From the NCBI GenBank assembly GCA_020441905.1, contig JAGRLG010000046.1, positions 21,587 through 85,586 of the forward strand: a stretch of DNA of 64,000 nt, written 5' to 3'. Numbering within the stretch: position 1 is the first letter of the stretch; every line of letters begins with the position of its first letter. The notes beneath the pieces were generated by a model, which was given only the letters and a program-made list of their open reading frames with translations, searched no databases and was not told where the DNA came from. The translations under genes and the position numbers were made by a program. Shown here piece by piece: positions 25,812 to 34,265 of the stretch. The stretch is from Rhodobiaceae bacterium (lineage in GTDB: Bacteria > Pseudomonadota > Alphaproteobacteria > Rhizobiales > NORP267).

Positions 25812-27119
25812 ATGAGTTTCAAGACAGGGAATTTAACGAAATCCCGCCAGCAGGCGGGGATTGACCGGCGCCAATTCGTAAAATTGGCTGGAGCGGGAGC
25901 GCTTGCCGCTGGTTCAGGCATCCTTGCCGCACCCGCGGTGCATGCCGCGAAATCGGTAAGAATAGGTTTCGTCAGCCCGCAGACCGGGCCGATTTCATTC
26001 TTTGCCGATCCCGACCAGTACATCCTCGGCCAGATGGCGAAGGTCTTTGCCGATGGCGTCAAGATCGGCGGCAAGAGCTATCCGGTCGAGATTATCACCA
26101 AGGACAGCCAGTCCAATCCCAACCGGGCGGCGGAGGTTGCCGCCGGCCTGATCCTTGGCGACGAGGTCGATCTTCTGGTCGCCGCAAATACGCCGGTGAC
26201 AACCAATCCGGTGGCCGACCAGGCGGAACTGAACGGGGTGCCCTGCATCACCACCGACACGCCGTGGCAGCCGCATTTCTTCGGCCGGCGCGGCGATCCC
26301 AAAACCGGATTCGAATGGACCAGCCATTTCTTCTGGGGTCTGGAGGACGTGGTCGAGGTCTATACCAATCTGTGGAATTCGCTCGATTCCAACAAGTCGG
26401 TCGGGGCGCTGTTTCCCAACGACGAGGACGGCAATGCCTGGGGCGGCGAACATGGATTTCCGCCGGTGCTCAAGGCCCAGGGCTATGCGCTGGCCGACCC
26501 GGGCCGCTACCAGCCGTTCTCCGATGACTTCACAGCGCAGATTGCGGCCTTCAAGGCGGCGGATTGCCAGATCGTCACCGGGGTCGTGCCGCCGCCCGAC
26601 TTCACCAATTTCTGGTTGCAGGCCGGGCAGCAGAACTTCCATCCCAAGATGGTCACCGTCGGCAAGGCGCTGGAATGGCCGGCAACGGCGGCGGCCCTTG
26701 GCGAGCGCGCCGACGGCCTGTCGGTGGAAGTGTGGTGGTCGCCGGCCCACCCGTTCTCTTCCGGCATGACCGGACAGTCCTCCAAGGACCTCGCCGATGG
26801 CTTCACTCAAGCGACCGGCAAGCCGTGGAACGTTTCGGTCGGCTTCAAGCACGCCCTGTTCGAGGTCGCCTATGATGTCCTCAAGCGGGCAGAGGAGAAG
26901 AGCCCGGAGGCGATCCGCGACGCCATTCGGGCGACCGACTACAAGTCGATCGTCGGCGAGGTGAATTTCTCCAAGGGGCCGGTGCCCGGCGTCGGCAAGA
27001 CGCCGCTCGTCGGCGGGCAATGGCAGAAGAACGCCAAGGGCGGCCATGACCTGATGATCGTCAACAACAAGTCGGCGCCCTTCGTGCCGGTCAATGCGGA
27101 GTTCAGGCCGATGGCCTGA
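25812..27119 (+). CDS. ABC transporter periplasmic binding protein, branched-chain amino acid/aromatic type, Tat-exported
   Basis: 435 aa from ATG 25812, with GGAG upstream; the frame start at 25749 is not supported. The N terminus is a twin-arginine signal (DRRQFVKLAGAGALAAGSG, cleavage near VHA-AK). The mature part has the Peripla_BP_6 fold (VRIGFVSPQTGPISFFADPDQ). Family members bind leucine-type amino acids, amides or aromatic acids. No permease or ATPase gene is in this operon; the livGFHM set at 39.4-42.8 kb has no binding protein and may be its partner. Position between pps and ubiX genes suggests an aromatic ligand. Confidence 0.88.
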   Translation: MSFKTGNLTKSRQQAGIDRRQFVKLAGAGALAAGSGILAAPAVHAAKSVRIGFVSPQTGPISFFADPDQYILGQMAKVFADGVKIGGKSYPVEIITKDSQSNPNRAAEVAAGLILGDEVDLLVAANTPVTTNPVADQAELNGVPCITTDTPWQPHFFGRRGDPKTGFEWTSHFFWGLEDVVEVYTNLWNSLDSNKSVGALFPNDEDGNAWGGEHGFPPVLKAQGYALADPGRYQPFSDDFTAQIAAFKAADCQIVTGVVPPPDFTNFWLQAGQQNFHPKMVTVGKALEWPATAAALGERADGLSVEVWWSPAHPFSSGMTGQSSKDLADGFTQATGKPWNVSVGFKHALFEVAYDVLKRAEEKSPEAIRDAIRATDYKSIVGEVNFSKGPVPGVGKTPLVGGQWQKNAKGGHDLMIVNNKSAPFVPVNAEFRPMA

Positions 27120-27216
27120 CGAAGAGAGACTTTGCAATCGGGCGGCGGCGGCGCGAAACTGAACCGCCGCCGCCCGAGGGAAATTGCCGACGGAAATGGC
27201 AGGGAAGGAAGATATC

Positions 27217-27834
27217 ATGACAAGACCGCTGGTGATCGGGCTGACCGGGGCGACCGGGATGATCTATGGCGTCGAGATGCTCAAGGTGCTGCATGGGCTG
27301 TCCTATCCGACCGAGTTGATCCTGTCGGACTCGGCCAAGCGCAACATCCAGATCGAAACCGACTATTCCCTCGACGAGGTCTGCGCCCTGGCGGGGCGGG
27401 TCCATTCCAACAAGGACATGGCCGCCGCCGTGTCGTCGGGCTCCTACCGCACCTGCGGCATGGTGGTGACACCCTGCTCGATCAAGACCCTGTCGGGCAT
27501 CGCCAATTCCTACAATACCAGCCTGATCACGCGCGCCGCCGACGTTTCGCTGAAGGAAAAGCGCCGCCTGGTGCTGATGGTGCGCGAAACCCCGCTGCAC
27601 AAGGGCCATCTGGAGCTGATGGCCCGCGCCGCCGATCTCGGCGCCACCATCCTGCCGCCGATGCCAGCCTTCTACCACAAGCCGGCCACCATCCTCGATC
27701 TCGTCCACCAGTCCATCGGCAAGGCCCTTGACCAGTTCGATATCGAACATAATCTCTTTGCCCGCTGGGAAGGGCCGGAGCACAAGAAAGAGCGCGAGGC
27801 CGGGGACGGCCCGAAACTGAAATCGGCAATATGA
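27217..27834 (+). CDS. ubiX: UbiX-family flavin prenyltransferase
   Basis: 205 aa from ATG 27217. UbiX joins a dimethylallyl group to FMN, making the prFMN cofactor that UbiD enzymes need. Start LVIGLTGATGMIYGVEMLKVL is the family's FMN-binding motif. Also visible are MVVTPCSIKTLSGIANSYNTSLITRAADVSLKEKRRLVLMVRETPLH, written here as family hallmarks in separate parts: the CSIKTLSGIANS loop, and RETPLH. It ends in an ATGA overlap with the LpdD-like gene. It probably serves the UbiD enzyme encoded 3.7 kb upstream in the same transcription unit. Confidence 0.93.
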   Translation: MTRPLVIGLTGATGMIYGVEMLKVLHGLSYPTELILSDSAKRNIQIETDYSLDEVCALAGRVHSNKDMAAAVSSGSYRTCGMVVTPCSIKTLSGIANSYNTSLITRAADVSLKEKRRLVLMVRETPLHKGHLELMARAADLGATILPPMPAFYHKPATILDLVHQSIGKALDQFDIEHNLFARWEGPEHKKEREAGDGPKLKSAI

Positions 27835-28277
27835 AGCCCGCCGCAGTGTCCGGCGGCGGGGGGCAGGCGGATACGGTGGAAGACAGCAGGCTGCCGGTTC
27901 ACTTTTTTCAAACCAGCGATGCGGCCTACCGGCTGCATGCCCAGGCGGTCTTCGTCGGCGCCGATCTGCTGGTCTATGTCTGGGGTGGCACGCGGCCCCA
28001 TATCGGCGCCATTGCCGCGGCCCAGCCGCGCCCCAGCCTCGCCAACCCGCAAGTGACGAGCGCCACGGCTTCGGTTATCACCTTTCTCGGCCACAAGGAG
28101 GATAGCGTGGTCAAGGAAGTCGGCGAAGCGCTGGCGGCGGCGCTGGGCGCCAATGTGGTCGTCACCGCCGGTATCCACTGGGACGATATCGACGCGGCGG
28201 GAATCGCCGCCGTCAATGCCGGCTGCAAGGAGCTGATCGGCCTGCTCAAGGCGGGCCTTGCCGATTCCGCGGCCTGA
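27831..28277 (+). CDS. LpdD-like prenylated-flavin chaperone domain protein
   Basis: 148 aa, overlapping ubiX by 4 bases. The core LLVYVWGGTRPHIGAIAAAQ, then a GHKED motif (ITFLGHKEDSVVKEVGEAL) and VVVTAGIHWDDIDAAGI match the small protein found with gallate-type decarboxylases (LpdD) and proposed to handle prenylated flavin. No catalytic activity is established for it. Coupling to ubiX supports a role in cofactor delivery or maturation of the UbiD enzyme. Confidence 0.68.
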   Translation: MKPAAVSGGGGQADTVEDSRLPVHFFQTSDAAYRLHAQAVFVGADLLVYVWGGTRPHIGAIAAAQPRPSLANPQVTSATASVITFLGHKEDSVVKEVGEALAAALGANVVVTAGIHWDDIDAAGIAAVNAGCKELIGLLKAGLADSAA

Positions 28278-28290
28278 GGAGAATCGAGCG

Positions 28291-28785
28291 ATGGAACAGG
28301 TTGTCCTGGTCGATATGGACGACAACGAGGTTGGCATCGCCGAGAAGATCGCCGCCCACCGGGACAACCTGCTGCATCGCGCCTTTTCGGTGATCCTGAT
28401 GCGCGGCGGCGAGATCCTGCTCCAGCAGCGCAATCGCGAGAAATACCATTCCGGCGGGTTGTGGGCCAATGCCTGCTGCGGCCATCCGCGGCCCGGCGAG
28501 CCGCTCGCCGCCGCCGCCGAACGGCGCCTTCGCGAAGAAATGGGCATAGCCTGCACGCTCACCTGGCGCGCCAGGACGCACTATCAATGCGCTCTGGAAG
28601 ACGGCATGAGCGAGAACGAGATCGTGCATCTGTTCTTCGGCGACTATGACGGCCCGGTCGCCCCCGACCCCGATGAGGTCATGGGATGGAAATGGGTCGA
28701 TTATGGGCAGTTCCGAGACAGCGCGGTGGGATCGGAAGACCTTGTCTACTGGGTGCAAGATTATGTGAAGAAAGGGCTTTTGTGA
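28291..28785 (+). CDS. idi: Isopentenyl-diphosphate delta-isomerase, type 1
   Basis: 164 aa from ATG 28291, 13 bases after the LpdD-like gene. Nudix-fold enzyme converting IPP to dimethylallyl diphosphate. Visible residues: H23 and H29 (AHRDNLLHRAFS), catalytic Cys C63 in NACCGHP, H65, the Nudix-like RRLREEMG, and metal-binding E108/E110 in MSENEIVHLF. DMAPP is the precursor of the dimethylallyl group used by UbiX, so the gene probably feeds prFMN synthesis. It is unusual to see idi inside a ubiD/ubiX operon. Confidence 0.92.
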   Translation: MEQVVLVDMDDNEVGIAEKIAAHRDNLLHRAFSVILMRGGEILLQQRNREKYHSGGLWANACCGHPRPGEPLAAAAERRLREEMGIACTLTWRARTHYQCALEDGMSENEIVHLFFGDYDGPVAPDPDEVMGWKWVDYGQFRDSAVGSEDLVYWVQDYVKKGLL

Positions 28786-28862
28786 TTCCGCCACGGCGTT
28801 CTTGCTGTTGACTCGGCGCCCCTGGCGCGTCTTGCTTGTCACGGCAATCGGAGGAAGTCGAT

Positions 28863-29348
28863 ATGACCGATCTTGTGACCTGCGTTTGGTTTGACCACGG
28901 AGAAGCAAGCAAGGCGGCGGAATTTTATGCGGCGACCTTTCCGGACAGCCGGGTCGAGCGGGTGAATACGGCTCCCGGCGATTTTCCGGGCGGCCAGGAA
29001 GGCAGCGAACTGACCGTCGAATTCACCGTGCTCGGGCGACGGTTTGTCGGTCTGAACGGCGGTCCGAACTTCAAGCCGAATGAATCGGTAAGTTTCATGG
29101 TTGTCACCGAGAACCAGGAGGAGACCGATAGATATTGGGACGCCATCATCGGCAACGGAGGCGCCGCGAGCGCCTGCGGTTGGTGCAAGGATCGCTGGGG
29201 CTTCTCCTGGCAGATCACGCCGCGGCGGCTGCTCGACCTGACAACGAGCTCCGACCGCAACGAGGCAAAGCGCGCCTTCGAGGCAATGATGACGATGAGA
29301 AAGATCGAAATTGCCACGATCGAGGACGCTGCTGCGAGGCGCAAATAA
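28863..29348 (+). CDS. VOC-family (glyoxalase/PhnB-like) protein
   Basis: 161 aa from ATG 28863. The opening [29 protein letters not shown] and the [31 protein letters not shown] strand set are typical of PhnB-like VOC proteins, often misnamed demethylubiquinone methyltransferases; [16 protein letters not shown] closes the fold. Substrate unknown. Same strand and spacing as the operon, so probably co-transcribed with idi and the UroD-like gene. Confidence 0.82.
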   Translation: MTDLVTCVWFDHGEASKAAEFYAATFPDSRVERVNTAPGDFPGGQEGSELTVEFTVLGRRFVGLNGGPNFKPNESVSFMVVTENQEETDRYWDAIIGNGGAASACGWCKDRWGFSWQITPRRLLDLTTSSDRNEAKRAFEAMMTMRKIEIATIEDAAARRK

Positions 29349-29410
29349 GCCAGGCGTCCCGGTTGGCGCTTCCGCCACGAGAGGATTGCGCTGGCCGATT
29401 CGAGGGGGAT

Positions 29411-30715
29411 ATGACCGAACAATTGCATGATGCCGGGACCGATCTTGCGGCGGGAATCAGCTTTGACAGCGCGCGTGCCGAGCAGCTTTATCGCGAACGC
29501 GCCAGGCGGCTCGACGATGTCATAGCGCTGCGCACCCCGGACCGGGTGCCGATTATCCACTATTCCATGTTCTGGCATGCCACCTATGCCGGGATCTCGT
29601 TTCGCGACGCGATGTACGACTATGACAAGCTGGAGGCGGCCGACTCGAAGGTCATCGACCTGCTCGAGCCCGATGCCGTGGTGCCGCCCCATCCGATCAA
29701 CGCGCTCGGGCCGGCGATGGAGATCATGGGCTATCGCGGCCTGGAATGGCCGGGCCACGGCGTTTCCGACCACCAGACCTATCAGTATATCGACCGCGAA
29801 TATATGAGCGCGAAGGAGTATGACGACTATATCGAGGATCCGAGCTGGTTCTGCTTCACCCGCTATCTGCCGCGCCTGATCGAGGCCTGCGAGCCGCTCG
29901 ACAGGCTGCCGGCGATGGCCGGCGTGCAGCATCTGCGGCTGGTGATGGCGAGCCGTTATTTCGCCGCGGCGGGGGTTCAGGAGGCTTTTGCCCGCATGGC
30001 AAAGGCCGGCGCCGAGACCCATCGCATGCTGACCCGCGCCTCCCGCTATGCCACCGCCATGATGGCCAGGGGCTATCCCCTCGGCCATGCCGCGGCATGC
30101 AATTCGCCATATGATTATTTCGCCGACTACCTGCGCGGCTCCAAGGGCGTCATGCTCGACATGTTCCGCAACAAGGACAAGCTGCTGGCGGCGATGGAGC
30201 GGGCGATTCCGATCATAGCCAAGGCGCCGATCCGCGACATCGGCGACAAGCCGTGCCGTATCGTCTTCCTGCCGATGCACTGGGGGCTCGACGGCTTCAT
30301 GTCGCCGGAGCAGTTCAAGACTTTCTTCTGGCCGCAACTGCGCCAGGTGCTGATGCGCCTCATCGATGCCGGGCTGACGCCGCTGGTGTTGTGGGAGGGC
30401 GATTGCACCTCGCGCATGGAGGTCATTGCCGACATCCCCAAGGGCAAGGCGATCTACTGGTTCGAGCGCGGCGACCTGTTCCGCGCCAAGGAGGTGCTGG
30501 CCGATACCGTGTGCCTGCGCGGCAACGTGCCGGCCTCGCTCTACAACACCGCGGGGCCGGCGGAAATGCGCGACTATTGCCGCAAGCTGATCGAGGTGGT
30601 CGGCAAGGATGGCGGTTTCATTCTCGACGGCGCCATCGGCATTCCCGACGAAGCGCGCACCGAGAACGTGCTGGAGATGTACAAGACCGCGCGCGAGGTC
30701 GGCCGCTACAGCTAG
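29411..30715 (+). CDS. Uroporphyrinogen decarboxylase-family protein, possible methyltransferase
   Basis: 434 aa from ATG 29411. The UroD/MtaA fold is visible from ALRTPDRVPIIHYSMFWH through the C-terminal PAEMRDYCRKLIEVVGKDGGFILDGAIGIPDEA. It is longer than true HemE and lacks its usual N-terminal arginine motif, so heme synthesis is unlikely. In corrinoid systems (MtaA, CmuA, some O-demethylases) this fold moves methyl groups. Here the expected zinc-site area reads LWEGDCTSRMEV, with a single Cys. A role in demethylating or otherwise modifying an aromatic substrate of the operon is a guess. Confidence 0.75.
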   Translation: MTEQLHDAGTDLAAGISFDSARAEQLYRERARRLDDVIALRTPDRVPIIHYSMFWHATYAGISFRDAMYDYDKLEAADSKVIDLLEPDAVVPPHPINALGPAMEIMGYRGLEWPGHGVSDHQTYQYIDREYMSAKEYDDYIEDPSWFCFTRYLPRLIEACEPLDRLPAMAGVQHLRLVMASRYFAAAGVQEAFARMAKAGAETHRMLTRASRYATAMMARGYPLGHAAACNSPYDYFADYLRGSKGVMLDMFRNKDKLLAAMERAIPIIAKAPIRDIGDKPCRIVFLPMHWGLDGFMSPEQFKTFFWPQLRQVLMRLIDAGLTPLVLWEGDCTSRMEVIADIPKGKAIYWFERGDLFRAKEVLADTVCLRGNVPASLYNTAGPAEMRDYCRKLIEVVGKDGGFILDGAIGIPDEARTENVLEMYKTAREVGRYS

Positions 30716-31077
30716 GGTCAGGCCTCGATCAGGTTTCCGGCGTGGCGCGGGCGGGTCTTGACAGCAGTTCCTTGGCGGATTGATCGCGGCACCGGCGGCG
30801 ATTTATGGTAATCTAGCCGCGGTTGTCGGAGTACCGCGTGATGACCGTTCCGTTGTGTTGCCTGGCCCGAGGCCGAATGGCCCGCCCGGTCCGCCGTATC
30901 GGCGGGGGCGGCACGGCGATTTTCGCAACAAATGCAAGGGCTGTGAACGCCGTGCTCCGGCGCCGCTGAGGCGCCGGTGCGGCGGCCTTGTCGCGCCACG
31001 CTACGCCAAGGGCTGCATCAAAGACACGAAACCGGTCTGCCGGTCCTCCGCACGCCGCCAGTAGGAGGAGACACGCC
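30716..31077 (+). other. Intergenic stretch, nothing firm
   Basis: 362 bases between the UroD-like and AhpD-like genes. A TTGACA hexamer at 30758-30763 could be a -35 element, but no good -10 follows. Short frames here have biased arginine-rich translations and no ribosome sites. An AGGAGG-like site near 31064-31069 belongs to the next gene. Confidence 0.4.
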
Positions 31078-31584
31078 ATGAAACCGAAATCAGGTTCAAT
31101 CGTTGCCGGCCTTGGTGCCGGACTTGCCGTTCTTGCCGCGCTTGGCGCGCCGCCGCCGGTGCGGGCCCAGGACATGGCAGGCGCCGAGGCCACCTATAAG
31201 GACATCGAGGCGACGCTGGGTGCTGTGCCCGGCTTTTTCAAACTGTTTCCGGCGGTTGGCGTTGCCGGCGCATGGGCTGAATTCAAGAGCATCCAGCTCA
31301 ATCCCGAAACCAGGCTGAGCGGCAAGGAGAAGGAACTGATCGGCCTGGCCGTCGCGGCGCAGATTCCCTGCACCTATTGCATTTATTTCCACACCAAGGC
31401 GGCGCTGGCCAATGGCGCGACCGCGGAGGAGGTCAAGGAGGCGGTGGCGATGGCCGCGATCACCCGCCACTGGAGCACGGTCCTCAACGGCATGCAGGTC
31501 GATTTGGCTGACTTTTCCAAGCAGACCGACGAGCTGATGGCGATGGCGGAGAAAAAAGCGGCGCAAGCCGGCAAGGCCAAGTGA
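31078..31584 (+). CDS. Exported AhpD/carboxymuconolactone decarboxylase-like protein
   Basis: 168 aa from ATG 31078, preceded by GTAGGAGGAG. Signal peptide about residues 1-31 (cleavage near VRA-QD). The CMD fold follows, with the AhpD redox pair in IPCTYCIYFHTKAALANGA (CxxC followed by H). AhpD-like proteins act in peroxide or alkylhydroperoxidase chemistry; periplasmic members are poorly known. It sits 27 bases before the SnoaL-like gene. Confidence 0.83.
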   Translation: MKPKSGSIVAGLGAGLAVLAALGAPPPVRAQDMAGAEATYKDIEATLGAVPGFFKLFPAVGVAGAWAEFKSIQLNPETRLSGKEKELIGLAVAAQIPCTYCIYFHTKAALANGATAEEVKEAVAMAAITRHWSTVLNGMQVDLADFSKQTDELMAMAEKKAAQAGKAK

Positions 31585-31611
31585 GCAAGTGAGCAGGAAA
31601 GGAGGAGCGAC

Positions 31612-31974
31612 ATGAGCGCCCAAAAAACACGCGCCAGCATGGAGACCATGCGCATGGCGATCGAGGGCGGCGACGCCAAGACGCTGGCTGCCCTGTATGC
31701 CGACAATGCGGTGATGCGCATCATCGACCGCACCAACCCGCCGAGCCAGCCGCGCCTCATCGACGGCAAGAAAGCGATCGCCGCCTTCTATGAGGACGTA
31801 TGCGGCCGCAAGATGATCCACCATGTCGAGGACGTGCTGGTCGATGGCGACAGGCTGGCCTTTACCGAGGCCTGCGAATATCCCGACGGCAGCCGGGTCT
31901 ATTGCGCGGCGCTGGCCGAGATGGCCGATGGCCGCATTTCGCGCCAGACCAATATCCAGGCCTGGGACGAATAG
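31612..31974 (+). CDS. NTF2/SnoaL-like small protein
   Basis: 120 aa. A cone-shaped alpha+beta fold seen in many small isomerases and hydratases: METMRMAIEGGDAKTLAALYADNAVMRIIDR at the N terminus, the GKKAIAAFYEDVCG helix and a C-terminal sheet. No catalytic residue set identifies a reaction. Last plus-strand gene of the region; the next gene converges 21 bases further on. Confidence 0.72.
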   Translation: MSAQKTRASMETMRMAIEGGDAKTLAALYADNAVMRIIDRTNPPSQPRLIDGKKAIAAFYEDVCGRKMIHHVEDVLVDGDRLAFTEACEYPDGSRVYCAALAEMADGRISRQTNIQAWDE

Positions 31975-31995
31975 GTCCCTGGCGGCGCGATTGCC

Positions 31996-32880
31996 TCAAG
32001 TGCCGGCGCCGGCGATGATCGGCGAGGACAGAAACACCCCGGCGGGATCGAGCCGGCGGCCGGTCAGGGCGCGCTCGGCCTCGGGCAGAATATCGAGGCT
32101 CGGCCAAAGCCCGCTTTCCAGGGCGCCGGCATAGGGATCGCCGGGCCGCGCCGCGCGCAGGGCCTTGGCCGCACCGCCATGGTCATAGGCGAGCCGGTGG
32201 TGGCTGATGGCCAGCCCGCCACCGTCCGGCGTCAGCAGCGAATACCAGACATCGGGTGTGCCGTCATTGGCGGGCAGGCCGAGGGCGCCGGCATTATGCC
32301 AGGCGCGGCCCGCTCCGAGTACCTGGGTGAAAGGCAGGCCGCTATGGCCGGCGATCACCAGGTCGGCGGCGAGGATATCAGCCTCGCGGCGCTTTTCTTC
32401 CGCCGGCGTCGAGGGAAAGATGAAGCGGTTGATCCGGGTTGCGCCGCCGTGGATGGCGGTGCATCGCAACTCGCCGAGGGTGAAGTCGATCCGCCGCGGC
32501 AGCGTGCACATCCAGGCGCGCTGGCCGTCGTCAAGGGCGGACAGGGCATGGGCATACCATTGCCGGGAAAGGGCGTCGCAGGCCGAGCCGTCGTCGAAGC
32601 CGCAGCCGCAATCGGGCGCCGCGGCGGCGAACTGCTCCTCGCAATTGCCCATGACGACGGCGCAGCCCCAGTCCCGCATCAGGTCGCAGACCGCAGCCGG
32701 ATCCGCGCCATAGGCGGCGATGTCGCCGGTACAGAGCGCATTGGCCGGCGCAATGGCCAGCCCGGCGGCCCGGGCGCGCATGGCGCGGAGCGCCTGGAGA
32801 TTGGAATAGGGTCCGCCGAAGACCAGCACCCTGTCGCCGGGGCGGCCGGGACCGGCGAAGCCGGCGCGCGCGCCGGTCAT
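31996..32880 (-). CDS. Calcineurin-like metallophosphoesterase family protein
   Basis: 294 aa. Partial metallophosphoesterase motifs: CTGDIAAYGADP (GDxxxYG), GNCEE (GNCE in place of GNHE), IHGG and GHSGLPF. The first motif DxH is replaced by FGGPYSNLQAL, so one metal site may be altered; I recall this variant as a subfamily feature. A cysteine-rich CGCGFDDGSACD follows. It is translationally coupled (4-base overlap) to the downstream symporter gene. Substrate unknown. Confidence 0.8.
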   Translation of the reverse strand: MTGARAGFAGPGRPGDRVLVFGGPYSNLQALRAMRARAAGLAIAPANALCTGDIAAYGADPAAVCDLMRDWGCAVVMGNCEEQFAAAAPDCGCGFDDGSACDALSRQWYAHALSALDDGQRAWMCTLPRRIDFTLGELRCTAIHGGATRINRFIFPSTPAEEKRREADILAADLVIAGHSGLPFTQVLGAGRAWHNAGALGLPANDGTPDVWYSLLTPDGGGLAISHHRLAYDHGGAAKALRAARPGDPYAGALESGLWPSLDILPEAERALTGRRLDPAGVFLSSPIIAGAGT

Positions 32881-34265
32881 CGGCTCGTTGCCGCCCGGGC
32901 CGGGCGGCTGGTCCTTTGGCCAAGGGCGAAGGCGCCGATGCCGCTGACCAGCACGACGAGGCAGATCGCCAGCAGCTTGGAATATTTGTGCTCGATGCCG
33001 AGCAGCGGCGATATGACCGAGACATAGCCGTCGGCCTCGAGAAAATAGAGCGCGGCGCCAGCCATGGCGGCGATGAAGGCCACGGCGAAGGCCCAGGCCT
33101 CGACGTCGCGGTCGAGCCAGATCGAAAACAGCACCACGGGGGCAAGAAACATCGACGCGGTTCCGCTGACGGCGACGGCGGAGAAGAGGTCCTTGGACCC
33201 CAGGAACAGGAAGGCAAGGCCGCCAATGAGGAAGGCCGCCATGGCGATGCGGCCGTTGCGCACGCTGGGCGCCGCCAGTCCCATGTCGATCACGGTCAGC
33301 TTGGCGGCGCTGGAAAAGGTCGAATCCAGTGTCGAGATCGCCGAGATCACCAGTGCCAGGTTGAACAGCACCATGGTCGGCTCGCCGAGCAGGCGGGTCA
33401 GGGTGCGGATCATGTCCTCGCCCGGCACCTTCATCAGCCCGGCAAAGACGCCGAGCAGGCCGAAGGCAATGATGCAGGCCAGACTGATCCAGCAGGCGTG
33501 GAGGAAACTCTTGCGCGTGGTGTCGCGGTCGGCGAGAAATCCGCGGTCCATCATTACCGGGTCGTGGAGCGGATAGCTCCAGATCTGGAGCAGGGCGACG
33601 ACGAGCAGCACCCAGCCGGCCGAGGACGGCTCGGGACTGCTGGCCGCCAGGGCCATGACGTCGAAGCCCTCGAGGCCGGCGGCGCGCGCCAGCAGCAGCG
33701 CGAGCACGACCAGCAGAATGCTCATTTGCAGCATGTCGGTGCGCAGCGAGGTATGAAGACCGCCAATCATCGAATAGCCCAGGGTGAGGGCGGCGACGGC
33801 GACGATGGCGCCGGTATAGGGCATGGTGCCGGCAATGCCGAATATCAGCCCCACCACCAGCAGGTTGGCGAAGACCTCGGAGAGCAGGCGCACGGCGATG
33901 ACCACATTATAGGCGGTGGTGCCGGCGGCGCCGAACCGCGCGGCGAGGAAGCCCTGCACATTGGAGCAGCCGTGGCGGAAGCGGATGGCGTCGACAATGA
34001 AATAGCCGGTGATGAAGGACAGGTAATAGGCGGCATAGGCCAGCGTTCCGGCAATACCGTAGAAATAGCCGAGGATGGCGGCATTCATCAGCGAACGGGC
34101 AAAGATCCAGGTGGTGACCTGGGAGAAGGTCAGGGTCCACAGGCCGGGCGCCGTGCCGCTGGCCGAACGGCCGGCGAAGAACCCGTCCGCCGAACGCGCC
34201 TTGGGCGATATCAGGAAGCTCGCCGCCATCACGGCGGCTAGAGCCGCGATCAATGTCAATTCCAT
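32877..34265 (-). CDS. Sodium:solute symporter family transporter
   Basis: 462 aa with about 12-13 predicted membrane helices. SSS-family landmarks: SADGFFAGRSASGTAPGLWTLTFSQVTTW near the start (helix 1 unwinding region), and the conserved LVISAISTLDSTFSSAAKL block that forms the second sodium-site helix. The solute (organic acid, sugar or amino acid) cannot be assigned. The gene pair with the metallophosphoesterase is overlapped by 4 bases. It starts near the divergent hybrid kinase gene. Confidence 0.87.
   Translation of the reverse strand: MELTLIAALAAVMAASFLISPKARSADGFFAGRSASGTAPGLWTLTFSQVTTWIFARSLMNAAILGYFYGIAGTLAYAAYYLSFITGYFIVDAIRFRHGCSNVQGFLAARFGAAGTTAYNVVIAVRLLSEVFANLLVVGLIFGIAGTMPYTGAIVAVAALTLGYSMIGGLHTSLRTDMLQMSILLVVLALLLARAAGLEGFDVMALAASSPEPSSAGWVLLVVALLQIWSYPLHDPVMMDRGFLADRDTTRKSFLHACWISLACIIAFGLLGVFAGLMKVPGEDMIRTLTRLLGEPTMVLFNLALVISAISTLDSTFSSAAKLTVIDMGLAAPSVRNGRIAMAAFLIGGLAFLFLGSKDLFSAVAVSGTASMFLAPVVLFSIWLDRDVEAWAFAVAFIAAMAGAALYFLEADGYVSVISPLLGIEHKYSKLLAICLVVLVSGIGAFALGQRTSRPARAATSR

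Noticed and set aside
29411..30715. True uroporphyrinogen decarboxylase HemE
   Set aside because: Longer than HemE, lacks its N-terminal arginine motif and is embedded in a catabolic operon.
30780..31064. 94-codon frame upstream of the AhpD-like gene
   Set aside because: Arg/Gly/Pro-rich translation, no ribosome site, no recognisable domain.
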